A DNA stretch of 43,164 bases from a virus: IMG/VR virus record IMGVR_UViG_3300046506_000165, positions 1 to 43,164 of that record; one strand, 5' to 3'. Both the position numbers and the translations under genes were made by a program. A model generated the notes under the pieces. It worked only from the letters and a program-made list of their open reading frames with translations. It ran no database searches and was not told where the DNA came from. Of the stretch, positions 21,608 to 28,948 are shown in pieces (positions within the stretch are counted from its first letter, which is position 1; the number at the start of each line of letters is the position of its first letter).

Positions 21608-22228
21608 ATGCCAGCCTATTACAACGAGATCGACCCAGCGGCGGCGCACATCCTCCAAGCGCTGATCGGTGAAGGCGTGATAGCGCCCGGCGTCGTCGAC
21701 ACCTCGGGCATCGGACGGAGCGAAGGGGGGGCCGAACCAAATGTTCTCGGCAGGCGGCCAACCTTTGCCAGCGCAGATGCATCAGGCGTCACCCTGGGTG
21801 ACGCCTTCGGCGAGGGACTGGAAGGATTCGGTAGGGATGGCGACGACAGCAGGCGATCGGAACAGGATCGATCAGTTGCCGCGGCAGATGGTGCAGGAGC
21901 CCCAGGCGACCTGGCCAGCGGTCACGGCCTCCAACGGCGGGAGCAACATGAATTCTCCGGCGACCGCGCAGCGCGGGCACGGCAAGAACATCGTGGGGGT
22001 GATGGTCGAAACGGCACTCAATGGTCCGACGCCGAATGGATCATTTGCCACGACGGAAAAGCGCGGCGCGCCAAACCCGGTGTTCGCCTTCTGGCTCATG
22101 GGGTTCCCGGACGAGTGGATCTCTGGCGCGTTGGCGGCAATGCAATCGTACCGGAAGCCGCGGCGGAAGTGATCGGCGCCTTCATCGATGTCTACGGGCT
22201 GCCTAGCGCATGGCGGGCAGTGGCATGA
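21608..22228 (+). pseudogene. degraded phage DNA (cytosine-5) methyltransferase
   Basis: The start (MPAYYNEIDPAAAHILQALI, 21608) is the usual N-terminus of a phage cytosine methyltransferase, but after GVVDT the homology jumps. From about 21711 a different frame encodes the C-terminal half (SDGAKGGPNQMFSAGG, WVTPSARDWKD, NPVFAFWLMGFPDEW). The catalytic region (SAM-binding FxGxG, PC and ENV motifs) is missing entirely. The original frame reopens at the end with VGGNAIVPEAAAEVIGAF, a motif-X-like stretch, and its stop overlaps the next ATG. An internal deletion with frameshift is the simplest explanation. No methyltransferase activity is expected. Confidence 0.7.
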
Positions 22229-22422
22229 CCGAACCCTCCGAGATGATTCAGTGGTTAGACAAGCGCATAGCCAGCGCCATGACCTGGCTCGACGACCACG
22301 GTCGCAGTTCCAAGCGTCCTCGTCCTGAAGGCGAGATCGCCACCAAGCTCGATGACGTGTCGAAGCTTGAGGAGATCAAGGCGGCTTATGCGAAGGCTCT
22401 GGCAAAGAGGGATGCAGTATGA
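22225..22422 (+). CDS. small hypothetical protein
   Basis: This 65-residue charged helical protein (EMIQWLDKRIASAMTWLDDH, then LEEIKAAYAKALAK) has ATGA overlaps with the methyltransferase remnant and with the next methyltransferase gene. Function unknown. Confidence 0.55.
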   Translation: MTEPSEMIQWLDKRIASAMTWLDDHGRSSKRPRPEGEIATKLDDVSKLEEIKAAYAKALAKRDAV

Positions 22423-22988
22423 CCGTCGTCGCCTCAAACTATGCCCGCAAGGAAAACGATCTGTATCAGACTGAGCCGTGGGCCACGGAAGCGCTGCTTC
22501 GCCATTATCCGGTCAATGGTGCAATCATATGGGAACCCGCAGCCGGGTGCCATCTACTGGCCGATGTGTTGCGTGACAATGGGGCGACTGTCCGGACATC
22601 TGACATCGCTGTCTATGATCGTCCGCACGATGCTATCTTCGACTTCCTCGTCGATCGTCCTCATCATGAGCCTTCGATACAGGCCATCATCACCAATCCT
22701 CCATATGGGAAGGGAAACCGGGATGCTGCGAAGTTCGCCCGCCTGGCGCTTGAGCGCTGCGACGGCCATGTAGCACTGCTGCTCACGGCAAAATTCGATT
22801 TCGGGAAAACTCGCGTAGACCTATTCGCCAACAATCGCCGCTTCGCCGCCAAGATCGCGCTGCTTGATCGCATATCATGGGCTGGCAATGGCGAGACAGG
22901 AACCGAAGACCATGCATGGTATGTGTGGGGCAAAAAGGATGTCTACCATACCCCACGCCTGATTTGGGAAGGGAAGGTGGCGTCATGA
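22419..22988 (+). CDS. N6-adenine-type SAM-dependent DNA methyltransferase
   Basis: This 189-residue protein has a SAM-binding motif I (WEPAAGCHLLADVL, about 38-51) and the catalytic NPPYGKG motif (about 93-99), typical of amino-methyltransferases acting on adenine (or N4-cytosine). It is short and lacks an obvious separate target-recognition domain, as in many phage solitary methyltransferases. It may protect phage DNA from restriction. It overlaps neighbours by 4 bp on both sides. Confidence 0.8.
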   Translation: MTVVASNYARKENDLYQTEPWATEALLRHYPVNGAIIWEPAAGCHLLADVLRDNGATVRTSDIAVYDRPHDAIFDFLVDRPHHEPSIQAIITNPPYGKGNRDAAKFARLALERCDGHVALLLTAKFDFGKTRVDLFANNRRFAAKIALLDRISWAGNGETGTEDHAWYVWGKKDVYHTPRLIWEGKVAS

Positions 22989-23206
22989 CCTTCGCCGACG
23001 CATTTTCCCTCCACGGCTGCGACACAATCGCCATCAGCATCGCTCTCGATATCCCAGAGCATGAAGCCGACCGTCAAATCAACGAAGCAATGGAAGCCAT
23101 ACACACGCAGAAGGTAAAGCGGGAAGCCCGCAAAGCCTACCAGCGGGAATGGATGGCGAAGACCCGTTCCAATCTGCGCGAAATCCGCGCCGGGAGGCAG
23201 GCATGA
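22985..23206 (+). CDS. small hypothetical protein, possibly HTH
   Basis: This 73-residue protein starts at 22985. The N-terminal part (FADAFSLHGCDTIAISIALD, IPEHEADRQIN) could form a small helix-turn-helix, and the rest is basic (KVKREARKAYQREWMAK). It overlaps both neighbours by 4 bp. Function unknown. Confidence 0.55.
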   Translation: MTFADAFSLHGCDTIAISIALDIPEHEADRQINEAMEAIHTQKVKREARKAYQREWMAKTRSNLREIRAGRQA

Positions 23207-24012
23207 GTGTTCCAGCCGTAACTTCCACACCAGATAACCAAGCTGTGGCCAAGGTCACGTCATCGGACATCAAGAAGGCGATCAGCGATGTTTTCGCGCC
23301 GCCAGCTTATCAGACATTCTTCGAGGTATCCAATGCGACCGGCTATGGCATCAAAAGCTATGCCGATGCGATTGCTATGGGCGTTTGGCCTTCGACAGGC
23401 CATGAGATCCATGGCTTTGAGGTGAAGGTCAGCCGATCGGACTTCCTCAACGAGATGAAGAATCCCGAGAAGGCCATGCCGATCATGCAATATTGCCATC
23501 GGTGGTCGCTTGTATGCCCGGCCAATATGGTCAAGGCGGATGAAGTCCCCGCGACCTGGGGGATATATTGGTTCAAGGACGGCGTCATTCGCAAGGCGCG
23601 ACAGGCGCCATTGCTGGAAGCCAAGCCACTGACCGCCGGCTTCGTTGCCGCGCTAGTTCGCCGCGCCGGACAACTGGACACAGCCTCTATCAACAAGGCC
23701 GTGGCCGAAGCCCGAGAGCGATGGGATCGGGATAAGAAGCAGGACATCGAGGACGAGGTGCGACGCCGCAGCGGTAGCCGTGACGCTGCCCTGAAGCTCC
23801 TCCATGCCATGGAAGCTGCCTACGGACACAATCTCGATAGCTGGGATGTAGAGGCACTTTGCAAGGCTGTAGCGATCACCGCGAAGCTGGGGCTGCACGA
23901 GAGTTGGTCCAGCCCAATTTCCATGCTGGCGATGATCGAGGATTCAGGCAACCGCATTCGCAAGGTTCTGTCCGAAGCTGGCGTCGAGCTTCCGAAGAGG
24001 AAGAACGCATGA
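23203..24012 (+). CDS. MmcB-like PD-(D/E)XK nuclease-family protein
   Basis: The start is ATG 23203 (MSVPAVTSTPD). The 269-residue protein has a nuclease-like core: HEIHGFEVKVSRSDFLNEMK (about 67-86) supplies the E-x-K of a PD-(D/E)XK site, and YCHRWSLVCPANMV follows. MmcB-family proteins share this core and are linked to DNA repair in alphaproteobacteria. The C-terminal third (about 170-269) is helical and unassigned. It could act in repair or in protecting phage DNA. Confidence 0.65.
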   Translation: MSVPAVTSTPDNQAVAKVTSSDIKKAISDVFAPPAYQTFFEVSNATGYGIKSYADAIAMGVWPSTGHEIHGFEVKVSRSDFLNEMKNPEKAMPIMQYCHRWSLVCPANMVKADEVPATWGIYWFKDGVIRKARQAPLLEAKPLTAGFVAALVRRAGQLDTASINKAVAEARERWDRDKKQDIEDEVRRRSGSRDAALKLLHAMEAAYGHNLDSWDVEALCKAVAITAKLGLHESWSSPISMLAMIEDSGNRIRKVLSEAGVELPKRKNA

Positions 24013-24590
24013 GCGAAGTCATGACCCGCGAGGAATATCAGGCCGCCATCACCAAGCCGAAGCGTGGCAGGGGGGGTATTGTTCCCATTTCGCGAGATGA
24101 AGTGCTGTCAATACTTTTGCTTGGTAAGCCGGGCGATGGACGACACTTTGTCAGGACGGTTGCCGCTAATGCACAAGGAGATGAATGCTTAATTTGGCCG
24201 TATGGTCGGATGCCAAGGGGCTATGGCCGCATATCCTTGAGAAGGCGATCGTTTCTGGCGCATCGTATTGTTTGTTTAGTTGCTCACGGAGAACCCGGAT
24301 CAACTTCAAGCTTGGCGTGCCATTCATGTGGCAATGGACATCTTGGGTGCGTCAACCAAAAGCACATTTATTGGGGCTCGCCGCGTACAAATCAGCTTGA
24401 TCGAGTTGAGCACGGAACAAGTAACCGCGGAGAGCGGCATGGCGCCTCCAAGCTTACTTCTAATGACGTTTTGGCAATAAGATCGCTTAGCGCCAATGGC
24501 AAAAAGAACAGAGAAATAGCCGCTTACTTTGGGGTGGCTCATCAGACGATCAGCAAGATCATGTCTGGAAAGGCGTGGTCGTGGCTGTAG
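24009..24590 (+). CDS. HNH homing-type endonuclease, apparently inserted into a DUF1064 gene
   Basis: This 193-residue protein has an HNH_3-type core (FLAHRIVCLVAHGE; CHSCGNGHLGCVNQKHIYWG; SPRTNQLDRVEHG) and a C-terminal HTH (LTSNDVLAIRSLSANG, REIAAYFGVAHQTISKI). This is the layout of phage free-standing homing endonucleases. Its first 20 residues (MSEVMTREEYQAAITKPKRG) instead resemble the N-terminus of DUF1064 proteins, and a DUF1064 body follows immediately. I infer that the endonuclease invaded that gene and captured its start. The nuclease body looks AT-richer than the flanks. Confidence 0.75.
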   Translation: MSEVMTREEYQAAITKPKRGRGGIVPISRDEVLSILLLGKPGDGRHFVRTVAANAQGDECLIWPYGRMPRGYGRISLRRRSFLAHRIVCLVAHGEPGSTSSLACHSCGNGHLGCVNQKHIYWGSPRTNQLDRVEHGTSNRGERHGASKLTSNDVLAIRSLSANGKKNREIAAYFGVAHQTISKIMSGKAWSWL

Positions 24591-24952
24591 TTTTCCAGAA
24601 ATCCCAACGCAAAAATAAATTCAACGCCAAGCGCGTGCAACATGACGGTAGGTGGTTCGACAGCGTCGCCGAACGAAACCGATACATCGTTTTGAAAGAT
24701 ATGGAGCGGCTGGGCGAGATTTCGCACCTTGAGTGCCAGCCTAGATTCAATCTCACCGCTTCCGGTCGCCCTGTAAGGTATCGGCCATCGGATCGACAGG
24801 CCTTTTACAAGGCTGATTTCAGCTACTTCAGCAAGGCTCGGAACGCCAGAATTGTTGAGGATGTCAAGGGCGTGATGACGCGGGAATTCCTTCTTAAGCG
24901 AGCGATCGTTGAAGCCGAGTTTGCCGGAATCCTCATTGAGGTGGTCAAATGA
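24575..24952 (+). CDS. DUF1064 protein, apparently lacking its original N-terminus
   Basis: This 125-residue protein contains the DUF1064 core (RKNKFNAKRVQHDGRWFDSV, then AERNRYIVLKDMERLGEISH and IVEDVKGVMTREFLLKRAI). DUF1064 proteins are small phage proteins with a nuclease-like E-D-x-K arrangement. The only upstream starts are GTG codons (24575 or 24581) lying inside the end of the HNH gene, with a poor ribosome site. Translation may depend on coupling. It ends in an ATGA overlap with the DUF1376 gene. Confidence 0.7.
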   Translation: MVVAVVFQKSQRKNKFNAKRVQHDGRWFDSVAERNRYIVLKDMERLGEISHLECQPRFNLTASGRPVRYRPSDRQAFYKADFSYFSKARNARIVEDVKGVMTREFLLKRAIVEAEFAGILIEVVK

Positions 24953-25698
24953 GCAACCGCGCCTGGATGCCACTCCACATCGCCGACTACCTCGCTGACA
25001 CGGGCCACCTGACCGCGACCGAGCATGGCGCATACATGCTGCTGATTATGCACTATTGGCAGAACGGACATCTTCCAGAGAATGAGAAGCTTATCGCCCG
25101 CGTCGGCCGTATGACGCCCGACCAATGGGAAGAGAGCCGCGATGTTCTCGCGATGCTGTTCGGGCCGAAGTGGACCCACAAGCGTATCGATGCTGAACTT
25201 TCGAAGGCAGACGACATCATTGAGAAGCGCCGCGCCGCCGCAGAGGCCAGATATGGAAGAGGAAAACCGTCGAAAGATGCAAATGAACTGCATGTGGATA
25301 GCACATGCAATGATACGGGCGAAAAACCTTTTACCGACAACCTTTCCTCACTTCGTTCGGACGACGCGAGCGCGAGCGATTTCGAAACATTCTGGTCAGT
25401 TTATCCAAACAAGGTCGGTCAGCCTGCGGCAGAGAAGGCTTTTTCAAAAGCCCTGAAGCGGTCCAGCGTCGAAACCATCGTGGCAGGAGCGGCGTCTTAT
25501 GCGGCCAAGACTGATGATCGCCAGTGGTGCAACCCGGTCAAATGGCTATCTGAGGATCGCTGGAAAGATCAGCCGGCACAGCCGCCCGATAAGCCGCCTC
25601 CAAAGCCAGACGGCCTTTCGCACCTGAAGAAAAACCAATCCAGAGAAGAATATTTGCGCCAAGAGCGCGAACTTGCCGAGAAGAGGTGGAAGCGATGA
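24949..25698 (+). CDS. DUF1376-domain phage replication protein
   Basis: This 249-residue protein begins with the DUF1376 (YdaU N-terminal) pattern: RAWMPLHIADYLADTGHLTA, HGAYMLLIMHYWQ and a RRAAAEARYG helix (residues 1-105). A Ser/Asp-rich linker follows, then FETFWSVYPNKVGQPAAEKA (about 145-164) and a KWLSEDRWKD block. Both halves are typical of phage replication initiators that recruit host helicase. It sits beside the DnaA-like gene. Confidence 0.8.
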   Translation: MSNRAWMPLHIADYLADTGHLTATEHGAYMLLIMHYWQNGHLPENEKLIARVGRMTPDQWEESRDVLAMLFGPKWTHKRIDAELSKADDIIEKRRAAAEARYGRGKPSKDANELHVDSTCNDTGEKPFTDNLSSLRSDDASASDFETFWSVYPNKVGQPAAEKAFSKALKRSSVETIVAGAASYAAKTDDRQWCNPVKWLSEDRWKDQPAQPPDKPPPKPDGLSHLKKNQSREEYLRQERELAEKRWKR

Positions 25699-26165
25699 AC
25701 ATCCAGTTTGAAACCAAGAGCTACCAGACCGGCGCAGAGATGATCGAGGAAGCCAGGGCGCGCCATCGGCGATTTGAGCAAGCGGGTCGCTTGGTGCTGG
25801 TGAAGAAAGTCGATCTCATTCCGGAAGTGCATAAGCCGTTCATGGCCCAACAGATTCCACAGTGGAAGCTTGGGAAAATGCACTTCGACGCACATGTCGT
25901 CGAGTGGGGAATGCGGCACGCCAACCCGGCTCTGGCATATCTCAAGGATCGATGCGCCGAACTCGATATTTTGTTTCGCCATATCATCGGCCCCGGCCGG
26001 CGCTATGCGGTTGTAGAGATTCGACACCTCCTCATGTGGGAAATCTACGAGAAGTTCGATCTCAGTCTACCGCAGATCGGGCGTCTGTTCGGCGGTCGTG
26101 ACCATACGACGGTTCTATATGCCGTCAACAAGATCGAAGCGCGCATGTCGGAGGCGCGCGCATGA
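25695..26165 (+). CDS. DnaA domain IV (DNA-binding) protein
   Basis: This 156-residue protein ends in the signature of DnaA domain IV: LPQIGRLFGGRDHTTVLYAV (about 125-144) followed by NKIE, preceded by the helices VVEIRHLLMWEIYEKF. There is no AAA+ ATPase domain. DnaA domain IV recognises DnaA boxes through the GRDHTTV helix, so the protein could bind the phage or host origin. ATG 25695 overlaps the DUF1376 stop, which supports a joint role in replication. Confidence 0.8.
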   Translation: MNIQFETKSYQTGAEMIEEARARHRRFEQAGRLVLVKKVDLIPEVHKPFMAQQIPQWKLGKMHFDAHVVEWGMRHANPALAYLKDRCAELDILFRHIIGPGRRYAVVEIRHLLMWEIYEKFDLSLPQIGRLFGGRDHTTVLYAVNKIEARMSEARA

Positions 26166-26455
26166 CCAATGGATATGCAGCATATCCACATCGCCTCCCA
26201 AGCGGCCGTTACTGGGCGATGATCCGCATGTGCCGTGACGCTCACCCGTCGCCGATCATGGCCGCGGGAGACCGCCCCAAGGTGTTCGACAGCAAAGGCG
26301 AAGCGGCCGAAGAGTGCCTCAAGCACATGCTGGCCTTTATGAACGGCCGGGAGATCAGAGGCGAAGTGTTCGACGGCCCGTCGGTCAAGGAGGCTAAATT
26401 TGCGATGGCTGACAAGCTGTTTCGAAACGGGGCGATGATGGAGGTAGGGCGGTGA
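26162..26455 (+). CDS. hypothetical early protein
   Basis: This 97-residue protein has no recognised domain. It contains a DRPKVFDSKGEAAEECLKHM segment resembling small adaptor-like phage proteins. It overlaps the DnaA-like gene (ATGA) and the next gene. Confidence 0.55.
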   Translation: MTNGYAAYPHRLPSGRYWAMIRMCRDAHPSPIMAAGDRPKVFDSKGEAAEECLKHMLAFMNGREIRGEVFDGPSVKEAKFAMADKLFRNGAMMEVGR

Positions 26456-27045
26456 ACGAACCGAAGAAGACAAGAAAGCGGCCGGCGCGGACCTTCAAGG
26501 GTCTGGTAGCGGCGAATACGGAGTTGGGCGGCCTCGGCAATCAGCATTCGAAGGTGAAGCTGATCGAGATCGACAACCCGCATTACAGCAAAGCTCATGC
26601 CGGGGCCGTGGGTAATCCGAAAACCATAACGGCTGCGATGAACCTTCGAGAAAGCCCGATCGCCATGATGGCGGCGAAAGGACACATAGAGCCTCACCAG
26701 CTTCAGGCGGCCGACAAGTTCCGTCGCCTGTGGGAATCTCTCGGTGGGTCTGGCGCCGGGTCATTCGATTACAGCCGGGAGCCGGTCGATGGCGGCGGCA
26801 CGCGTGAGCCGATAACGGATAGGCAGATCGATGCAGGCTTCGCTCTCAAGGCATGTCAGAGCGCACTTGGGCCAAGGCCATACGACATCGTCAGCAAAGT
26901 GGTTGGGGAAGGGCGCACGATCGCAGAACTTGGCGCATCAAAGCGCGAGCGCCACACCCTGGCCGACTACCTACGAAATGCACTCGACGACCTAGCTGTG
27001 CATTGGGGCTTTCAAAAGAGAAAAACACCAGTGAATTCGCGTTAA
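26452..27045 (+). CDS. DUF6456-like putative DNA-binding protein
   Basis: This 197-residue protein starts with GTG behind GGAGG (seven bases). A basic N-terminus is followed by RESPIAMMAAKGHIEPHQLQ and AADKFRRLWE. A C-terminal block with AELGASKRERHTLADYLRNA then LDDLAVHWGF resembles the DUF6456 domain of alphaproteobacterial regulators. As the last gene of the rightward early operon it is a candidate late-gene regulator. Family assignment is tentative. Confidence 0.5.
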   Translation: MNEPKKTRKRPARTFKGLVAANTELGGLGNQHSKVKLIEIDNPHYSKAHAGAVGNPKTITAAMNLRESPIAMMAAKGHIEPHQLQAADKFRRLWESLGGSGAGSFDYSREPVDGGGTREPITDRQIDAGFALKACQSALGPRPYDIVSKVVGEGRTIAELGASKRERHTLADYLRNALDDLAVHWGFQKRKTPVNSR

Positions 27046-27068
27046 ATGGTATTGTAAAGGTTTACCAT
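27046..27068. promoter_or_regulatory. inverted repeat after the early operon
   Basis: ATGGTA and TACCAT flank an 11-base centre directly after the last early gene. Further short palindromes (two TGCGCA boxes near 27098-27110) follow before the small gene at 27167. It may be a regulator binding site for late transcription. No strong promoter boxes were identified. Confidence 0.35.
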
Positions 27069-27166
27069 GATAGGTATGTAGGGAATATGGTGGTGATTTG
27101 CGCAATGCGCAGTGAAATTCACCCATATCCAATTCACAGTTTGGAATGATGGCCTAGAAGGTTGCC

Positions 27167-27298
27167 ATGACCGAGCGGGAAGTCCAACAGACCGGAGCAC
27201 CGGTAGGTACCGCCGCAGATAACCGTTGGAACTGGTCGTCATTCCAAAGCCAATTCGCGCAAGCGCTGGAACACCTCAGATCAGGCAATAGCCTGTAG
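27167..27298 (+). CDS. 43-residue hypothetical protein
   Basis: A short frame begins six bases after GAAGG. It encodes a polar peptide with an amphipathic C-terminal half (NRWNWSSFQSQFAQALEHLR). Composition is protein-like but no family is recognised. It lies alone between early and late genes. Confidence 0.45.
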   Translation: MTEREVQQTGAPVGTAADNRWNWSSFQSQFAQALEHLRSGNSL

Positions 27299-27312
27299 GC
27301 CGGAAACGGCAA

Positions 27313-27513
27313 TCATGAGCCAGGGGCGCGAAGCAGATCGAGCGGGATAACCGACACAATCCTATCCACCGCAGACCGGTTTATGCGGCGCTCGATACCA
27401 ATTGCATAAAATAGAACCCGCGCCGCCTCTCGTAGAAGCGCACCGTTGCGGGTCATAAATCTGGAAGGCCAGCCACAGCGGGCAGGCGAAGGCACGATAA
27501 AGAGCAATGCCAA
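27313..27513 (-). CDS. possible reverse-strand small protein (TTG start)
   Basis: A 66-residue frame has believable composition (MTRNGALLREAARVLFYAIG, ERRINRSAVDRIVSVIPLDL). A TTG start lies six bases behind GGAAGG; an internal ATG would give 47 residues. It may be a gene fragment from another replicon. Apart from this and the terminator at 27554, the 320-bp gap from 27299 to 27618 shows nothing else. Confidence 0.35.
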   Translation of the reverse strand: MALLFIVPSPARCGWPSRFMTRNGALLREAARVLFYAIGIERRINRSAVDRIVSVIPLDLLRAPGS

Positions 27514-27553
27514 GCTCTGCCTTCCGGATATCCATTCAGTTTAGCGCCAGAGA

Positions 27554-27589
27554 GCCCGTCACCGGATTGTCACCCGGTCGGCGGGTTTT
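27554..27589 (+). terminator. probable rho-independent terminator
   Basis: GCCCGTCACCGG (27554-27565) pairs with CCGGTCGGCGGGT (27574-27586), with a small internal mismatch, and is followed by TTTT. It separates the early-to-late boundary region from the membrane-protein gene. Confidence 0.6.
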
Positions 27590-27618
27590 CGTTTCCAACC
27601 CAGCAGAAAGGAAAGTGC

Positions 27619-28017
27619 ATGCGCAGTTTTCGAAGTCTGATCATCTGCGGCTTGGCGGTCTTCGCCTGTGTCGCTCTTTCTACCGCGCTCACTCTGATGC
27701 CACCCATCATCGCCCCTGTGCCTATCGCACTGTCGATCGGCTGCGCGGCCCTGGCGTTGTTCATCCTGTCGGCGCCATCGCTTCGCTTCAAGAGCGTCTT
27801 GCGCTTTGACGAGATCCAGAACCACTTGCGCCTTTTTCGGTTGATGTGGGAACGTGGCCGACCCGGCGTGCCTGGCGGCGGATACTCGGCCAAGCTTGCT
27901 ATCGGCCTTCGACCTCGATTGTTCCATCGAGATCGTGAATACGGCAAAGCCTTCCTGTTCACTATCCTCGGCCTGCGTATCCACTACAGTCGAAGTTACG
28001 GCGGCATCTACGGGTAA
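27619..28017 (+). CDS. two-span membrane protein
   Basis: This 132-residue protein has two hydrophobic helices (about 5-24 and 30-50) and a basic, Arg/Gly-rich cytoplasmic tail. AAAGGAAA precedes the ATG. Terminators lie upstream and downstream, so it forms its own transcription unit. That layout suits a lysogenic accessory or superinfection-exclusion gene. Function unknown. Confidence 0.6.
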   Translation: MRSFRSLIICGLAVFACVALSTALTLMPPIIAPVPIALSIGCAALALFILSAPSLRFKSVLRFDEIQNHLRLFRLMWERGRPGVPGGGYSAKLAIGLRPRLFHRDREYGKAFLFTILGLRIHYSRSYGGIYG

Positions 28018-28040
28018 GCGGACTGTCAAGATTGAGCACC

Positions 28041-28080
28041 ACCTCGGAAACCTTTCATCACAACGGTTTCCGAGGTTTTT
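28041..28080 (+). terminator. strong rho-independent terminator upstream of the packaging genes
   Basis: A perfect 12-bp stem, ACCTCGGAAACC (28041-28052) with GGTTTCCGAGGT (28065-28076), is followed by TTTTT. The direct repeat TGAGCACCACC flanks it (28033-28043 and 28090-28100). Confidence 0.85.
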
Positions 28081-28165
28081 ACCCCCATCTGAGCACCACC
28101 CCAATGTCCCATTCTGTGTCCTCGATCGAGGGTAGAGATTGCGACATTCCCAGCCGCGAGGCCAA

Positions 28166-28333
28166 ATGACCGAACGCGAGAAGCAAACCGAGGTAGACAA
28201 CCTCATCGCCGTCCTCAAGCAAGAGGGTATGCCATACCCGATGACGGGCGGCATAGCTTGTGGCCTCGCGCTCAACTCGGTTCTCGTGGATTGCCGGCGG
28301 TTGGTGACTGTGGCGAGGAAGGCCAGTAGGTAG
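28166..28333 (+). CDS. 55-residue hypothetical protein
   Basis: The start at 28166 lies four bases after GAGG. The sequence (MTEREKQTEVDNLIAVLKQE, then MTGGIACGLALNSVLVDCRR) is protein-like with a helical N-terminus. It directly precedes the small terminase gene. Function unknown. Confidence 0.5.
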   Translation: MTEREKQTEVDNLIAVLKQEGMPYPMTGGIACGLALNSVLVDCRRLVTVARKASR

Positions 28334-28336
28334 CCC

Positions 28337-28948
28337 ATGCCAGTCCTGAAAAATGCACGGCATGAGAAATTTGCTCAAGCGCTTTCCATCGGCAAGACAG
28401 CAGATGACGCATATGCAGAGGCTGGGTTCAAACCTGACCGAGGAAATGCGTCCAGATTACAGCAGAAAGACAACATCAGACAACGCGTCTCCGAGCTTTT
28501 GGAATGGGAGCAGACGGTAGAGCGAAAAGCCACCGAAAAAGCGATCGATAAACTTGCCATCACGAAAGAGCGCGTCCTGGCTGAGCTAGCCAAGATCGGC
28601 TTCGCTGATATCCGCAAGGCCATCAAGTGGCAGGGCACGCTTGTAACTGAAGAGGACAACCCCGATGGCGGTGATGTCCTCGTGATCAAGAATGTCGTCA
28701 CGAACAACGTGCAGCTCGTATCGAGCGATGACATCGACGATGACACGGCCGCTGCGATTGCCGAGATCAGCCAGAACTCGACCGGCGGCATCAAGCTCAA
28801 GCTTCACGACAAGAAGGGCGCGCTCGTCGATATCGGGAAGCACCTTGGGATGTTCGTTGAGCGGCATGAGCACTCTGGGCCTGACGGCGGCCCGATAGAG
28901 ACCGAGACAAGAACATGGCGGGAAGTGCTGCGCAGCGAAAAGAGCTAG
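28337..28948 (+). CDS. terS: terminase small subunit
   Basis: This 203-residue protein has the N-terminal HTH typical of small terminases: KNARHEKFAQALSIGKTADD, AYAEAGFKPDRGNASRL. A helical oligomerisation region follows (about 55-100) and the C-terminus is like that of Terminase_2 family members (KLHDKKGALVDIGKHLGMF). It recognises phage DNA for packaging. Its 3' end overlaps the large-subunit gene by 34 bp. Confidence 0.85.
   Translation: MPVLKNARHEKFAQALSIGKTADDAYAEAGFKPDRGNASRLQQKDNIRQRVSELLEWEQTVERKATEKAIDKLAITKERVLAELAKIGFADIRKAIKWQGTLVTEEDNPDGGDVLVIKNVVTNNVQLVSSDDIDDDTAAAIAEISQNSTGGIKLKLHDKKGALVDIGKHLGMFVERHEHSGPDGGPIETETRTWREVLRSEKS

Noticed and set aside
27559-28338. 259-codon reverse frame across the membrane-protein gene and the strong terminator
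   Set aside because: It spans a perfect rho-independent terminator, is very Arg/Asp/Gln-rich and opposes a better forward gene with membrane helices and a ribosome site.
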